From positions 302,650-366,649 of the forward strand of contig NZ_FODZ01000005.1 in assembly GCF_900110505.1 (NCBI RefSeq): 64,000 nt of DNA, written 5' to 3'. Below, one piece after another: positions 1-8,795 of the stretch. A program made the translations under genes and the position numbers. This stretch comes from Luteibacter sp. UNC138MFCol5.1 (GTDB lineage: Bacteria; Pseudomonadota; Gammaproteobacteria; Xanthomonadales; Rhodanobacteraceae). The number at the start of each line of letters is the position of its first letter. The first letter of the stretch is position 1. Below the pieces are notes generated by a model. It searched no databases. It worked only from the letters and a program-made list of their open reading frames with translations, and had not been told where the DNA came from.

Positions 1-312
1 GCCGCCCATCCAGGGGTTCGGGATATAGAAGTCGGTGCCGCCGGCGCCTGCCTCGAAGCGCGTCAGGCGCAGGCCGACGAATGTGGCGAGCGCCGCGCCC
101 GCCAGGGCTCCCCCGAGAACGCCCTCGGCCAGACGGATGTCCTGCAGCCCCGAGAGCATCGCGAGGCCGATCACCACGGCGAAGATCCCGATGCGGACCT
201 TCATCCGCGTCGTCCGGATCGGCTGCCGCCCGAAGCTGCCGCGGACGCGGCGGTAGACGGCGAAGGCCATGAGCGGGGCGACGAGCAGCGGGAGGGCGGA
301 TGGGGCGAGCAT
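1..312 (-). CDS. DUF1453 (CcdC-like) membrane protein, partial
   Basis: This minus-strand reading frame runs off the left edge, so only the N-terminal 104 residues are present. It opens with a hydrophobic segment, then a basic 'YRRVRGSFGRQPIR' stretch, two more hydrophobic segments, and the motif 'LRLTRFE' followed by 'YIPNPW'. That order is what I know of small inner-membrane DUF1453/CcdC-homologue proteins in xanthomonads; the biochemical role is unknown. The ATG at 312 is the first start in frame; upstream codons are open but contain no ATG. It lies downstream of gpmA on the same strand, about 107 bp away, with a stem-loop between them. Family call moderate, function unassigned. Confidence 0.6.
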   Translation of the reverse strand, partial: MLAPSALPLLVAPLMAFAVYRRVRGSFGRQPIRTTRMKVRIGIFAVVIGLAMLSGLQDIRLAEGVLGGALAGAALATFVGLRLTRFEAGAGGTDFYIPNPWMGG

Positions 313-352
313 GGCGATGGCCTCGTGGACGGTGTGGTACCAGATTCGCGCG

Positions 353-379
353 AACCGCCCTTCGGTACGAGGGGCGGTT
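353..379. terminator. Stem-loop between gpmA and the DUF1453 gene
   Basis: A perfect 8-bp inverted repeat (AACCGCCC / GGGCGGTT) encloses an 11-nt loop. It sits about 40 nt past the gpmA stop on the transcribed strand. No U-run follows on either strand, so it is at best a weak or Rho-assisted terminator or an mRNA 3'-end stabiliser. Confidence 0.35.
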
Positions 380-419
380 GTGAGGCATCGGGGATGACGG
401 ATGTCACCCAGCCCTGCGA

Positions 420-1154
420 TTACTTCGCCTTGCCCTGGTTGGCCACGGCGGCCATCTTCGCCTCGATTTCCGCCTGGTCGCCCAGGTAGTAGTGCTTCAC
501 CGGCTTCAGCTCGGCGTCGAATTCATAGACGAGCGGGATGCCGTTGGGGATGTTGAGGTCGGCGATGTCGTCGTCGGAGATGTCGTCGAAGAACTTCACC
601 AGCGCGCGCATGGAATTGCCGTGGGCCGCCATGACGACGTTCTTACCCGACCGGATCGCCGGCGCCAGCACCTCGTGCCAGTATGGGAGCACACGGGCCA
701 CGGTGTCCTTGAGGCACTCGGTCAGCGGCACGTCGATGCCCTCGTAGCGCGCGTCGTCCGCGAACGACTTCGCGCCGGCCTCGAGCGCCGGCGGCGGCGT
801 GTCGTAGCTGCGACGCCAGATGTGCACCTGCTCGTTGCCGTACTTCGCGGCCGTCTCGGCCTTGTTGAGGCCGGTCAGTGCGCCGTAGTGACGCTCGTTG
901 AGGCGCCAGTCGGTCACCACCGGCACCCACATCAGGTCCATCTCGTCCTGCACGTGCCACAGCGTGCGCACGGCGCGCTTCAGGTACGACGTGTGCGCCA
1001 GGTCGAAGGTGAAGCCGGCTTCCTTCAGGAGACGGCCGGCCTCGCGGGCTTCGGCGATACCCTGCTCGCTGAGGTCGACGTCGGCCCAGCCGCTGAAGCG
1101 GTTTTCGAGGTTCCAGGCCGACTGGCCGTGGCGAATCATGACGAGCTTGTACAT
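420..1154 (-). CDS. gpmA: 2,3-bisphosphoglycerate-dependent phosphoglycerate mutase
   Basis: This enzyme interconverts 3- and 2-phosphoglycerate in glycolysis and gluconeogenesis in the cytosol. At 244 residues it matches the dPGM family. The phosphohistidine motif is at residues 8-10 (RHG, His9), followed by QSAWN. The proton-donor glutamate lies in NERHYGAL (Glu87) and the second catalytic histidine in AAHGNSMR (His178). The ATG at 1154 starts the conserved N-terminal strand immediately, so no earlier start is needed, although a good Shine-Dalgarno is not evident. The gene appears monocistronic and is divergent from the VNG-repeat protein, with about 158 bp between the two starts. Confidence 0.96.
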   Translation of the reverse strand: MYKLVMIRHGQSAWNLENRFSGWADVDLSEQGIAEAREAGRLLKEAGFTFDLAHTSYLKRAVRTLWHVQDEMDLMWVPVVTDWRLNERHYGALTGLNKAETAAKYGNEQVHIWRRSYDTPPPALEAGAKSFADDARYEGIDVPLTECLKDTVARVLPYWHEVLAPAIRSGKNVVMAAHGNSMRALVKFFDDISDDDIADLNIPNGIPLVYEFDAELKPVKHYYLGDQAEIEAKMAAVANQGKAK

Positions 1155-1312
1155 GGCGTTCGTTTCGATGCGAGGGAAAAAGCCATGGTGGGGCGAGGGG
1201 TCGGTCGCGTCAACTTGATCGCCTCCGGCCCGCCCCCCCTGCCGTCAGTCACGCTAAACCTTGCGCCGGAGGGGTGCATCCTAGGGGCTCAGTCACCCGT
1301 GGAGTCCGACCC

Positions 1313-1966
1313 ATGCGCCGCACGCTTCTCTCGATCCTCATCGCCCTGTCCGTCTCCGGCGCCGCCTTCGCGGACGATGGCGATGTCAGCAAGGTCAACG
1401 GCACCGCCTCGGTCGAGGCCGGACAGCGGGCCGGGGACGTCAGTTCGGTGAACGGCTCCGTTCGTATCGGCGACCGTGCCGTGGTGAAGGAAGCCAGCAC
1501 CGTGAACGGCGCCGTCGAGCTGGGCGAAGGCGCGTCGGCCACCAAGGCGGAGACGGTCAACGGCGCGGTGACGCTGCACGAGAAGGCCCAGGTCTCGGGC
1601 ACGGTGGAAACCGTCAACGGCCGCCTGAAGCTGGAGAAGGGCGCCGATGTAAAGGGCCAGCTGTCGAACGTCAACGGCGACATCACCGTCGAGGGGGCGC
1701 ACGTCGGCGGCGGGATCGAGACGACCAACTCGGACATCACCATCGGCGAGGGCGCGCGGATCGATGGCGGCATCGTCGTCAAGAAGCCGAGCATGAGCTG
1801 GTTCAACGGCAACAGCCGCGTGCCCAGGGTGGTGATCGGTCCGCATGCCGTCGTGCAGGGCACGCTCCGGTTCGAACGCGAGGTCGAGCTCTACGTCAGC
1901 GACTCGGCCACCGTCGGCCGCATCGATGGCGCGACCGCGAAGAAGTTCTCGGGCGCCTCGCCCTGA
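1313..1966 (+). CDS. Secreted VNG-repeat (beta-solenoid) protein
   Basis: The 217-residue product begins with a typical Sec signal peptide (residues 1-20, ending AAFA, then DDGD). The ATG at 1313 is chosen because it starts this signal peptide and has GGAG about 8 nt upstream; an earlier in-frame start at 1274 would add an implausible leader. From residue 28 to about 155 the chain is built of 18-19-residue repeats, six starting with VNG and a seventh degenerate TNS. This suggests a polymer-forming right- or left-handed beta-helix related to bactofilin-like domains. I do not recognise a named family. A periplasmic or surface location is inferred from the signal peptide. hemF converges on it 13 bp downstream. 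Confidence 0.75.
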   Translation: MRRTLLSILIALSVSGAAFADDGDVSKVNGTASVEAGQRAGDVSSVNGSVRIGDRAVVKEASTVNGAVELGEGASATKAETVNGAVTLHEKAQVSGTVETVNGRLKLEKGADVKGQLSNVNGDITVEGAHVGGGIETTNSDITIGEGARIDGGIVVKKPSMSWFNGNSRVPRVVIGPHAVVQGTLRFEREVELYVSDSATVGRIDGATAKKFSGASP

Positions 1967-1979
1967 TCGGCGTTTCGCC

Positions 1980-2963
<984 letters not shown>

Positions 2964-3674
2964 TCAGGTGATACGCGCCGCCATCCGATGGTTGCCCGTG
3001 AGCGCGGCCCAGCGCATGCCGGTGTCGATCCACATCAGATACCCGGCCTCCATCGCGAGACGGATCGCGTAGCGCGGGGTCCACGGAACATGCGACTCGG
3101 CGGCGACCGGCCCGGCGTCGAAACCCAGCCGCCGGGCGAGGTATAGGCATCGCGCCAGATGGTAGCGGCTGGTCACGAGCCACACCGGCGGCAACGGGTC
3201 GTCGTCGCGCTCCCGGAGCAGCACGCGCGCATGGCGCAGGTTCTCCAGCGAGTCGATCGACATCTGTTCCAGCGCCAGCGGCACCGCCCGCGGCCAGCCT
3301 TCGCCCAGCAGCCAGCGCCGCCCCGCCTCGGCCTCGCTCACCGACCCGCCACTGAAACCGCCGAGGAGATACACCCGCGAGGCGAAACCCGCCAGCGCAT
3401 CATCCCGCGCGCGCGCCAGACGCTGGCGAAAATCGGCCTCGGGCCGGTCGTCCACCAGACGGCGACCGAACACCAGCAACGTGCGGCGTGACGGCGCGCT
3501 CGCCGGGCTACGCGTGGCCAGCCACACCACCCGGGCGACGTGGGCCACGTAGAGCAGCCCGGCCGTGGCGGCGAACGCGATCGCGGTGACGAACGCCGCC
3601 ACGAGGATGTCGCGGTCGCTGAGGTATCGCCATACGCCTCGGCGCAGGATTTTCGGTGCCTGGATACCGGACAT
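2964..3674 (-). CDS. YdcF/SanA/ElyC-type DUF218 protein
   Basis: The 236-residue protein has one N-terminal membrane segment (about residues 23-50) followed by a DUF218 domain. Visible family motifs are LLVFGRRL (66-73), LLGGFSGGS (103-111), SIDSLENLRHAR (139-150) and VTSRYHLARC (168-177). SanA/ElyC/YdcF relatives affect envelope integrity and vancomycin sensitivity or lipid-carrier homeostasis; the biochemical activity is uncertain. The ATG at 3674 is preferred over an upstream TTG at 3728 that would add 18 polar residues. It is divergent from the pigment ketosynthase gene, with 114 bp holding both upstream regions. Confidence 0.75.
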   Translation of the reverse strand: MSGIQAPKILRRGVWRYLSDRDILVAAFVTAIAFAATAGLLYVAHVARVVWLATRSPASAPSRRTLLVFGRRLVDDRPEADFRQRLARARDDALAGFASRVYLLGGFSGGSVSEAEAGRRWLLGEGWPRAVPLALEQMSIDSLENLRHARVLLRERDDDPLPPVWLVTSRYHLARCLYLARRLGFDAGPVAAESHVPWTPRYAIRLAMEAGYLMWIDTGMRWAALTGNHRMAARIT

Positions 3675-3788
3675 CGCTCGGGTCCGCGGGAAGACGCACA
3701 GTCTGCGTACTGTCGCTCCGGGGTGCAATCGCTGAACGACGATTTGCGTTCACGCGACGCTACCGAGCAAAAAGGATAGGCTCGCGGC

Positions 3789-4991
3789 ATGCCCCATCCC
3801 ATGCCTCCTCTCGCCATCCGCGCGTACACCGCCACATCCGCCCTCGGCCGGGGGCTCAGCGCCCACGCAGACGCCCTCGCCGCCTCGCGCGGTGGCCTCG
3901 CCCCGAACGACTTCAGCGTCGCCCCGCTCGCGTGCTGGATCGGCCGCGTCGCCGGGGTCGAGGACGAACCGCTGCCCGCCCGCTTCGCCGAGTGGGAATG
4001 CCGCAACAACCGCCTCGCCTGGCTGGCTCTTCAGCAGGACGGCTTCGCCGACGCGGTCCACGCCGCGCGCGAACGCTACGGCTCGGCACGCGTGGCCGTG
4101 CTGCTCGGTACGTCCACCGCGAGCATCGGCTCCACCGAGGAAGGCTACCGCCGCCTCGAGGACGGCCGGATGCCGGCCGACCTGCACCGGGCGGTCATCC
4201 ACACGCCGCATTCGCTGGCGGGTTTCGTCGCCGCCGCGTTCGATCTGGACGGCCCCTGCCTCACGGTGGCCACCGCCTGTTCGTCGAGCGCGAAGGTCTT
4301 CGCCAACGCCGAGCGCATGATCCGCCTCGGCCTCATCGACGCCGCCGTGGTCGGCGGCACCGACACCCTCTGCGACAGCGTGCTCTTCGGCTTCAACGCG
4401 CTGGAGCTCGTGTCGCCCGAACCGTGCCGTCCCTTCGACGCCCGGCGCAGCGGCATCTCCATCGGCGAAGCCGCCGGATTCGCGCTGCTCGAGCGCGCCG
4501 TCGGCGACGACGATGCGCCGCTGCTGATCGGTTACGGCGAGGCGAGCGACGCGCACCACATGTCCACGCCGCATCCCGAAGGCCTCGGCGCCGAGCTCGC
4601 CCTGCGCGACGCGCTGGCGCGCGCGGGCATCGAGCCGAGCGACGTCGATTACATCAACCTGCACGGCACGGCCAGCCAGAAGAACGACGAGGTGGAGGCG
4701 GCCCTGGTCGCCCGCGCGTTCCCGGCGTCCACACGGGCGAGCTCGACCAAGGGCTTCACCGGGCACACGCTCGGCGCCGCCGGCATCCTGGAGACGGCGA
4801 TCACCCTGCTCGCGATGCGCGACGGCAGCGTGCCGGGCAACCTCGGCGCCGACGCGCCCGATCCACTCTGCGGGCCGCAGATGGCATGGACGCGCGAGGA
4901 GCGCGACATCCGCATCGCACTGAGCAACTCGTTCGGCTTCGGTGGCAACAACGCCTGCCTCGCCTTCGCCCGCGCGGGGTATCTCGCATGA
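3789..4991 (+). CDS. Beta-ketoacyl-ACP synthase (aryl polyene/xanthomonadin locus)
   Basis: A FabF/KASII-type condensing enzyme of 400 residues. The Cys-His-His triad is intact: Cys164 in TACSSS, His292 in LHGTAS and His326 in GHTLGAAG, with the terminal NSFGFGGNNA loop. In the pigment pathway it should elongate an aryl-ACP starter with malonyl-ACP. An AAGGA-like site lies about 14 nt upstream of ATG 3789; a second ATG at 3801 is possible. Its stop overlaps the start of the next gene by 4 nt (ATGA), so the pair is translationally coupled. This matches the obligate KS plus Cys-less partner pairing of aryl polyene synthases. The role in this particular locus is inferred from context. Confidence 0.88.
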   Translation: MPHPMPPLAIRAYTATSALGRGLSAHADALAASRGGLAPNDFSVAPLACWIGRVAGVEDEPLPARFAEWECRNNRLAWLALQQDGFADAVHAARERYGSARVAVLLGTSTASIGSTEEGYRRLEDGRMPADLHRAVIHTPHSLAGFVAAAFDLDGPCLTVATACSSSAKVFANAERMIRLGLIDAAVVGGTDTLCDSVLFGFNALELVSPEPCRPFDARRSGISIGEAAGFALLERAVGDDDAPLLIGYGEASDAHHMSTPHPEGLGAELALRDALARAGIEPSDVDYINLHGTASQKNDEVEAALVARAFPASTRASSTKGFTGHTLGAAGILETAITLLAMRDGSVPGNLGADAPDPLCGPQMAWTREERDIRIALSNSFGFGGNNACLAFARAGYLA

Positions 4992-5788
4992 GCGCGGCAC
5001 TCTCCGTCTGGGTCGGCGGCATCGGCCTGTGGGCACCCGGCGCCGGCGACTGGCATGCCTTCCGCGAGATCGTGAGCGGTGCCGCGACGGCTGGCGAAAC
5101 GGCACGACCCGCCGCGGACGTGCTGCCGCCCAACGAACGCCGTCGCGCGCCCGAAAGCGTACTGCTGGCGGCGGCCGCCGCCGGTCAGGCCGTCCGCATG
5201 AGCGGACGCGAAGCCGACACGCTGCCGTGCGTTTTCGCGTCCGCGCACGGCGACCAGGTGATCACCGACTACATGTGCCAGACGCTGGCCACCGCGCCGG
5301 CCGAGCTCTCGCCCACGAAGTTCCACAACTCGGTGCACAACGCGCCCGCCGGTTACTGGACGATCGCCACGCACTGCCATGCGAGTTCGAGCGCCGTCTC
5401 CGGTGGCGAGTACGCCTTCGGCGCGGGGCTGCTGGAAGCGGCCACGCTGGCGGTCGCCGACGATCGCGACGTGCTCCTGGCCAGCTACGACATCGCGGGC
5501 AGCGGACCGCTCGGCGAGATGACCACGACGACCGGCCCGTTCGCCGTGGCGCTCGTGCTGTCGCCACGCGCCGATGGCGCGGCCGTCCGGCTCGACATCA
5601 CCCCCGAGCCCGGCAACAGCGGCGGCGAGCCGTTGGGTGACGCATGGCTCGACGGCATCGCCGCCAGCAACCCGTCGGCCCGCGCGATACCGTTGATGCG
5701 CGCGCTGGCGTTGACGCGCCCGACGGCGCTCCGCGTCGCGGCCGCCCAAGGCCTCGATCTGCACATCGATGTCGGAGTCGCAGGATGA
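4988..5788 (+). CDS. Ketosynthase-like partner subunit lacking the active-site Cys
   Basis: This 266-residue protein resembles the N-terminal half of a thiolase-fold ketosynthase (Ketoacyl-synt_2-like). The segment THCHASSSAV (128-137) aligns with TACSSSA of true ketosynthases, putting Ala132 where the nucleophilic Cys should be. It also ends before the usual HGT and GHT histidine regions. It is therefore probably catalytically dead and acts like a chain-length factor or stabilising partner of the preceding KS. Both ends overlap the neighbours by ATGA, giving a tight four-gene unit with KS upstream and the glycosyltransferase downstream. Confidence 0.8.
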   Translation: MSAALSVWVGGIGLWAPGAGDWHAFREIVSGAATAGETARPAADVLPPNERRRAPESVLLAAAAAGQAVRMSGREADTLPCVFASAHGDQVITDYMCQTLATAPAELSPTKFHNSVHNAPAGYWTIATHCHASSSAVSGGEYAFGAGLLEAATLAVADDRDVLLASYDIAGSGPLGEMTTTTGPFAVALVLSPRADGAAVRLDITPEPGNSGGEPLGDAWLDGIAASNPSARAIPLMRALALTRPTALRVAAAQGLDLHIDVGVAG

Positions 5789-6546
5789 GCGCCGCGACCC
5801 CTCGCTATTGCATCCTGATTCCCTGCCTCAACGAGGAACGGGCCATCGGGCGCGTGGTCGGCGAGGCGGTGGCGCTCGGCCTCCCGGTGATCGTGGTGGA
5901 CGACGGGTCGGACGATGGCACGCCGGCGATCGTGCGCTCTCTTCCCGTGACGCTGCTTCGCCACGACACGCGGCGAGGCAAGGGCGAAGCGCTGCGCACG
6001 GGCTTTCGCGAGGTCATCCGCCAGGGCTACGACGGCGTGGTCACCATGGACGGCGACGGCCAGCACCTCGCTTCCGACATACCCGCCATCCTCGCCGCGG
6101 CCGAGCGGCATCCCGGCAGCATCGTCATCGGCGCCCGGCTGCTGGAACGCGAGCAGCAGCCCAACGGGCGGCGCCGCGCGAACGCGGTCGCCGACTGGGG
6201 CATCTCGTGGGCATGCGGGCGCCCCGTCGCGGACACGCAGAGCGGCCAGCGTTTCTATCCACGCGCGGTGCTCGATCTCGTCGACGTACCGGCGGAGCAT
6301 TTCGTCTTCGAGGCCGCCGTCCTGATCACCGCCTGCCGCGAGCGCGGCATCGGTGTCGTTTCCGTGCCGATCGCCTCGCGCTACCAGGGCGACTTCCGCA
6401 TGAGCCACTTCAAGCCGGTGCGCGACGTGTCGCGCATCACCCTCTACACGATCGGCCGCATTTTTCATTACGGGAGCGTGGTGGGCAGTTACCGCCGTTC
6501 GCTCGGCGCGCCGACGATCATCGGTGGCGGCCGCAACGGCCACTGA
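5785..6546 (+). CDS. Family 2 glycosyltransferase of the pigment locus
   Basis: The 253-residue protein shows a GT-A fold signature: ILIPCLNEE (10-18), VDDGSDDG (38-45) and the DxD-type MDGDGQH (88-94). There is no convincing membrane segment apart from a mildly hydrophobic C-terminus. Aryl polyene and xanthomonadin loci commonly encode such a transferase, thought to attach a sugar or polar head group. Substrate and donor cannot be read from the sequence; polyprenyl-phosphate mannosyl/glucosyl transferase activity is an alternative. The start overlaps the previous stop (ATGA), and the next gene begins 31 bp downstream. Confidence 0.82.
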   Translation: MSAATPRYCILIPCLNEERAIGRVVGEAVALGLPVIVVDDGSDDGTPAIVRSLPVTLLRHDTRRGKGEALRTGFREVIRQGYDGVVTMDGDGQHLASDIPAILAAAERHPGSIVIGARLLEREQQPNGRRRANAVADWGISWACGRPVADTQSGQRFYPRAVLDLVDVPAEHFVFEAAVLITACRERGIGVVSVPIASRYQGDFRMSHFKPVRDVSRITLYTIGRIFHYGSVVGSYRRSLGAPTIIGGGRNGH

Positions 6547-6577
6547 TCCGGACCAATCGCACCAGGGGTTGCATCGA

Positions 6578-8173
6578 ATGGATGGGAAGACGCACGACGC
6601 GGTGGTACTTGGCGGTGGACTCGCGGGGCTCTCCCTCGCGATGCAGCTCAAGGGCGCGTATCCGGACATGGATATCGTCGTGCTCGAACGCCAGGGCCGC
6701 CCCCTGCCCGAGGCCGCGCACAAGGTGGGCGAGTCGACGGTCGAGATCGCCGCGCATTACTTCGCGGACGTGATCGGCCTGCGCGACCATCTCGAGACCC
6801 GGCACATCCGCAAGTTCGGCTTCCGCTTCTTCTTCTCCGAAGGCCTCGACGACATCGCCGACATCACCGAACTCGGCGTCAGCGCGGTGCTTCCCACGCC
6901 CAGTTACCAGATCGACCGCGGCATCCTCGAGAACTTCCTCGGCGAGGAAGCCCGGCGTCGCGGGATCGACTTCCGCGAAGGCGTGACCGTGCGCGGCTTC
7001 GACGTGGGACCGGGCGAGGACGACCATACGATCCGCGTGTCGACGGCCGAGGGCGACGACGTGCTTCGCGCCCGCTGGCTGCTCGACGCCTCGGGCCGCG
7101 CAGGGCTGATGCGACGCAAGCTCGACCTCACCCGCGACAACGGTCACCACGCGAACGCCGTGTGGTTCCGCATCGACGACCGCCTCGCCATCGACGACTG
7201 GTGCGACGACGCCGAATGGAAGGACCGTTGCCATCCGCCCGAACGCTGGCGTTCCACGAACCATCTCGTCGGCCCGGGCTATTGGGTATGGCTCATTCCG
7301 CTGGCTTCCGGTGCGCACTCGGTTGGCATCGTCGCGGACGCCGCGATGCATCCGCTCGAAGGCATGAAGACGTTCGACCTCGCGCTGGAATGGCTGCGCG
7401 AACATCAGCCGCTGGTCGCGCGGCATGTCGAGTCGCGGCGCGAAAAGCTGCTCGACTTCGCCTTCTTCCGCCACTTCTCGTACGGCTGCTCGCGGATGTT
7501 CTCGCCGGACCGTTGGGCGCTCACGGGCGAAGCGGGTGCGTTCCTCGATCCCTTCTATTCGCCCGGCAGCGACTTCATCGCGATCGCGAACACGTACATC
7601 ACGCTGCTGGTCGGACTCGATCGCCGTGGCGAGAAACTCGCACCCCACGCGCGCCACTACGAACGGCTGTTCTTCTCGTTCTACGAAGGCACGCTGCGCA
7701 TGTACCGCGGGCAGTACAACCTGTTCGGCGATCCCGAGGTGCTTCCGGTCAAGGTGATCTGGGATTACGCGTACTACTGGGGCGTCCTCTGCCAGATCGT
7801 GTTCCAGGGCCGCCTCGGCGACTCGGATTTCATCGCGCGCATGGGGCCGGAGTTCGCGGAGGCCACCGAGCTCAACACAACGATGCAGGCGTTCTTCCAG
7901 CGCTGGCACGAGGTCTCGGAGCGGCGCAACCCGCGCGCGATGCTCGACCAGCGCGACCTGGCCTGGTTCGCCGACATGAACGGCACGCTCCACGACCGCC
8001 TCGACGACGAAGCGCTGGTCGCGCGCCTGCGGCGCAATGTGAGCATGATGCGCGCGCTGGCGGCGACGATCGTTGAACGTGCCGCGGTGGATCATCCTTC
8101 CGTGCGCGAGGGGTATGGGCATCTCGCGGACACGGAGTCGGAGCGGATGGCGCTGTTTCCCGCGGTGGCCTGA
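6578..8173 (+). CDS. FAD-dependent halogenase-like oxidoreductase
   Basis: A 531-residue flavoprotein with an N-terminal dinucleotide-binding motif (GGGLAGLSLA, residues 12-21), HKVGESTVE (48-56) and the WVWLIP signature (236-241), which matches the WxWxIP motif of flavin-dependent halogenases. LTGEAGAFLDPFYSPG follows in the second FAD-contact region. Xanthomonadins are brominated aryl polyenes and their loci carry a homologue of this kind, so halogenation or another oxidation of the polyene head group is the likely job. A reductase supplying FADH2 is not encoded nearby. The ATG at 6578 has AGGGG about 10 nt upstream. Activity as a halogenase is an inference. Confidence 0.8.
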   Translation: MDGKTHDAVVLGGGLAGLSLAMQLKGAYPDMDIVVLERQGRPLPEAAHKVGESTVEIAAHYFADVIGLRDHLETRHIRKFGFRFFFSEGLDDIADITELGVSAVLPTPSYQIDRGILENFLGEEARRRGIDFREGVTVRGFDVGPGEDDHTIRVSTAEGDDVLRARWLLDASGRAGLMRRKLDLTRDNGHHANAVWFRIDDRLAIDDWCDDAEWKDRCHPPERWRSTNHLVGPGYWVWLIPLASGAHSVGIVADAAMHPLEGMKTFDLALEWLREHQPLVARHVESRREKLLDFAFFRHFSYGCSRMFSPDRWALTGEAGAFLDPFYSPGSDFIAIANTYITLLVGLDRRGEKLAPHARHYERLFFSFYEGTLRMYRGQYNLFGDPEVLPVKVIWDYAYYWGVLCQIVFQGRLGDSDFIARMGPEFAEATELNTTMQAFFQRWHEVSERRNPRAMLDQRDLAWFADMNGTLHDRLDDEALVARLRRNVSMMRALAATIVERAAVDHPSVREGYGHLADTESERMALFPAVA

Positions 8174-8189
8174 TACGTCGCCGCGCCGG

Positions 8190-8228
8190 GCCCGCTGCCG
8201 CGGGATCGCCGATACGATCGGCTCCCAC
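8190..8228. repeat. 39-bp dispersed GTGGGAGC-type repeat, copy A
   Basis: This intergenic segment is identical over 39 bp to 42123-42161. On the minus strand it begins GTGGGAGCCGATCG and carries an internal inverted GATCG/CGATC-like core, typical of REP-like palindromes. The 187-bp gap that holds it (8174-8360) lies between two convergent genes and shows no other recognisable feature. Confidence 0.75.
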
Positions 8229-8360
8229 CCTTCGCCCGCGGCGCGAGGTTCGGCGTCGCGATCCATGAGACGCCCTGCGGCCACACTTGTCTCCGTCGGT
8301 CCGGAGGGTGGCGGTCAGGCTCCTCATCAGTCACCTTTCAAGCCCCTCCGGGCCGGCGAT

Positions 8361-8795
8361 TCACCCTTCGGGATGGATCACCGCGGCGCGGCCGGAGGCG
8401 ATTTCCCGACCTTCGTGCAGGATGCGGAACGCGTACTGCGCGCCGGAGGCATCGGCGATCAGGCATTCGGCGTGCACGTCGAGCGCGCCGTCCAGCGTAT
8501 CGACGCGATCCACCGCCAGCTTCACGCCGCGCAGGCTCACGAGCATGCCGGGACGCGGCGCCGTGCGGCCCTCGTCGCGCCCACGCAGGGCGCCATGCAC
8601 GGCCATCGCCTGCGCACCGTATTCCGCGAGGTGCACGGCGTGCATGCCGTCGGCGCCCCGCAGCGGGTGCGTGGCGAGCACGTGGCTCGTGCTGCGCGCA
8701 TGGATGGATCCCTCGTCCCAGGCGACGACGGCATCCAGCAGGCACATGTCGCCGGCATGCGGGATGAGATCGACGAAGTCAGTCTTTGCGAGCAT
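8361..8795 (-). CDS. ApeP-like hotdog dehydratase
   Basis: This 144-residue protein has the LIPHAGDMCLLDAV motif (residues 10-23) typical of the ApeP/FabA-like hotdog proteins of aryl polyene loci, followed by a hotdog-length domain. It is expected to act with the ApeI-like protein (12609-12926) in dehydrating 3-hydroxyacyl-ACP intermediates during polyene extension. It is the last gene of the minus-strand arm. Its start lies 17 nt inside the end of the exporter gene, so it is translationally coupled. A thioesterase role cannot be excluded from sequence alone. Confidence 0.75.
   Translation of the reverse strand: MLAKTDFVDLIPHAGDMCLLDAVVAWDEGSIHARSTSHVLATHPLRGADGMHAVHLAEYGAQAMAVHGALRGRDEGRTAPRPGMLVSLRGVKLAVDRVDTLDGALDVHAECLIADASGAQYAFRILHEGREIASGRAAVIHPEG

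Noticed and set aside
8092..8334. Minus-strand 80-codon frame between the halogenase-like and ApeP-like genes
   Set aside because: It overlaps the end of the halogenase-like gene and the dispersed repeat, and has unlikely composition and no ribosome binding site.
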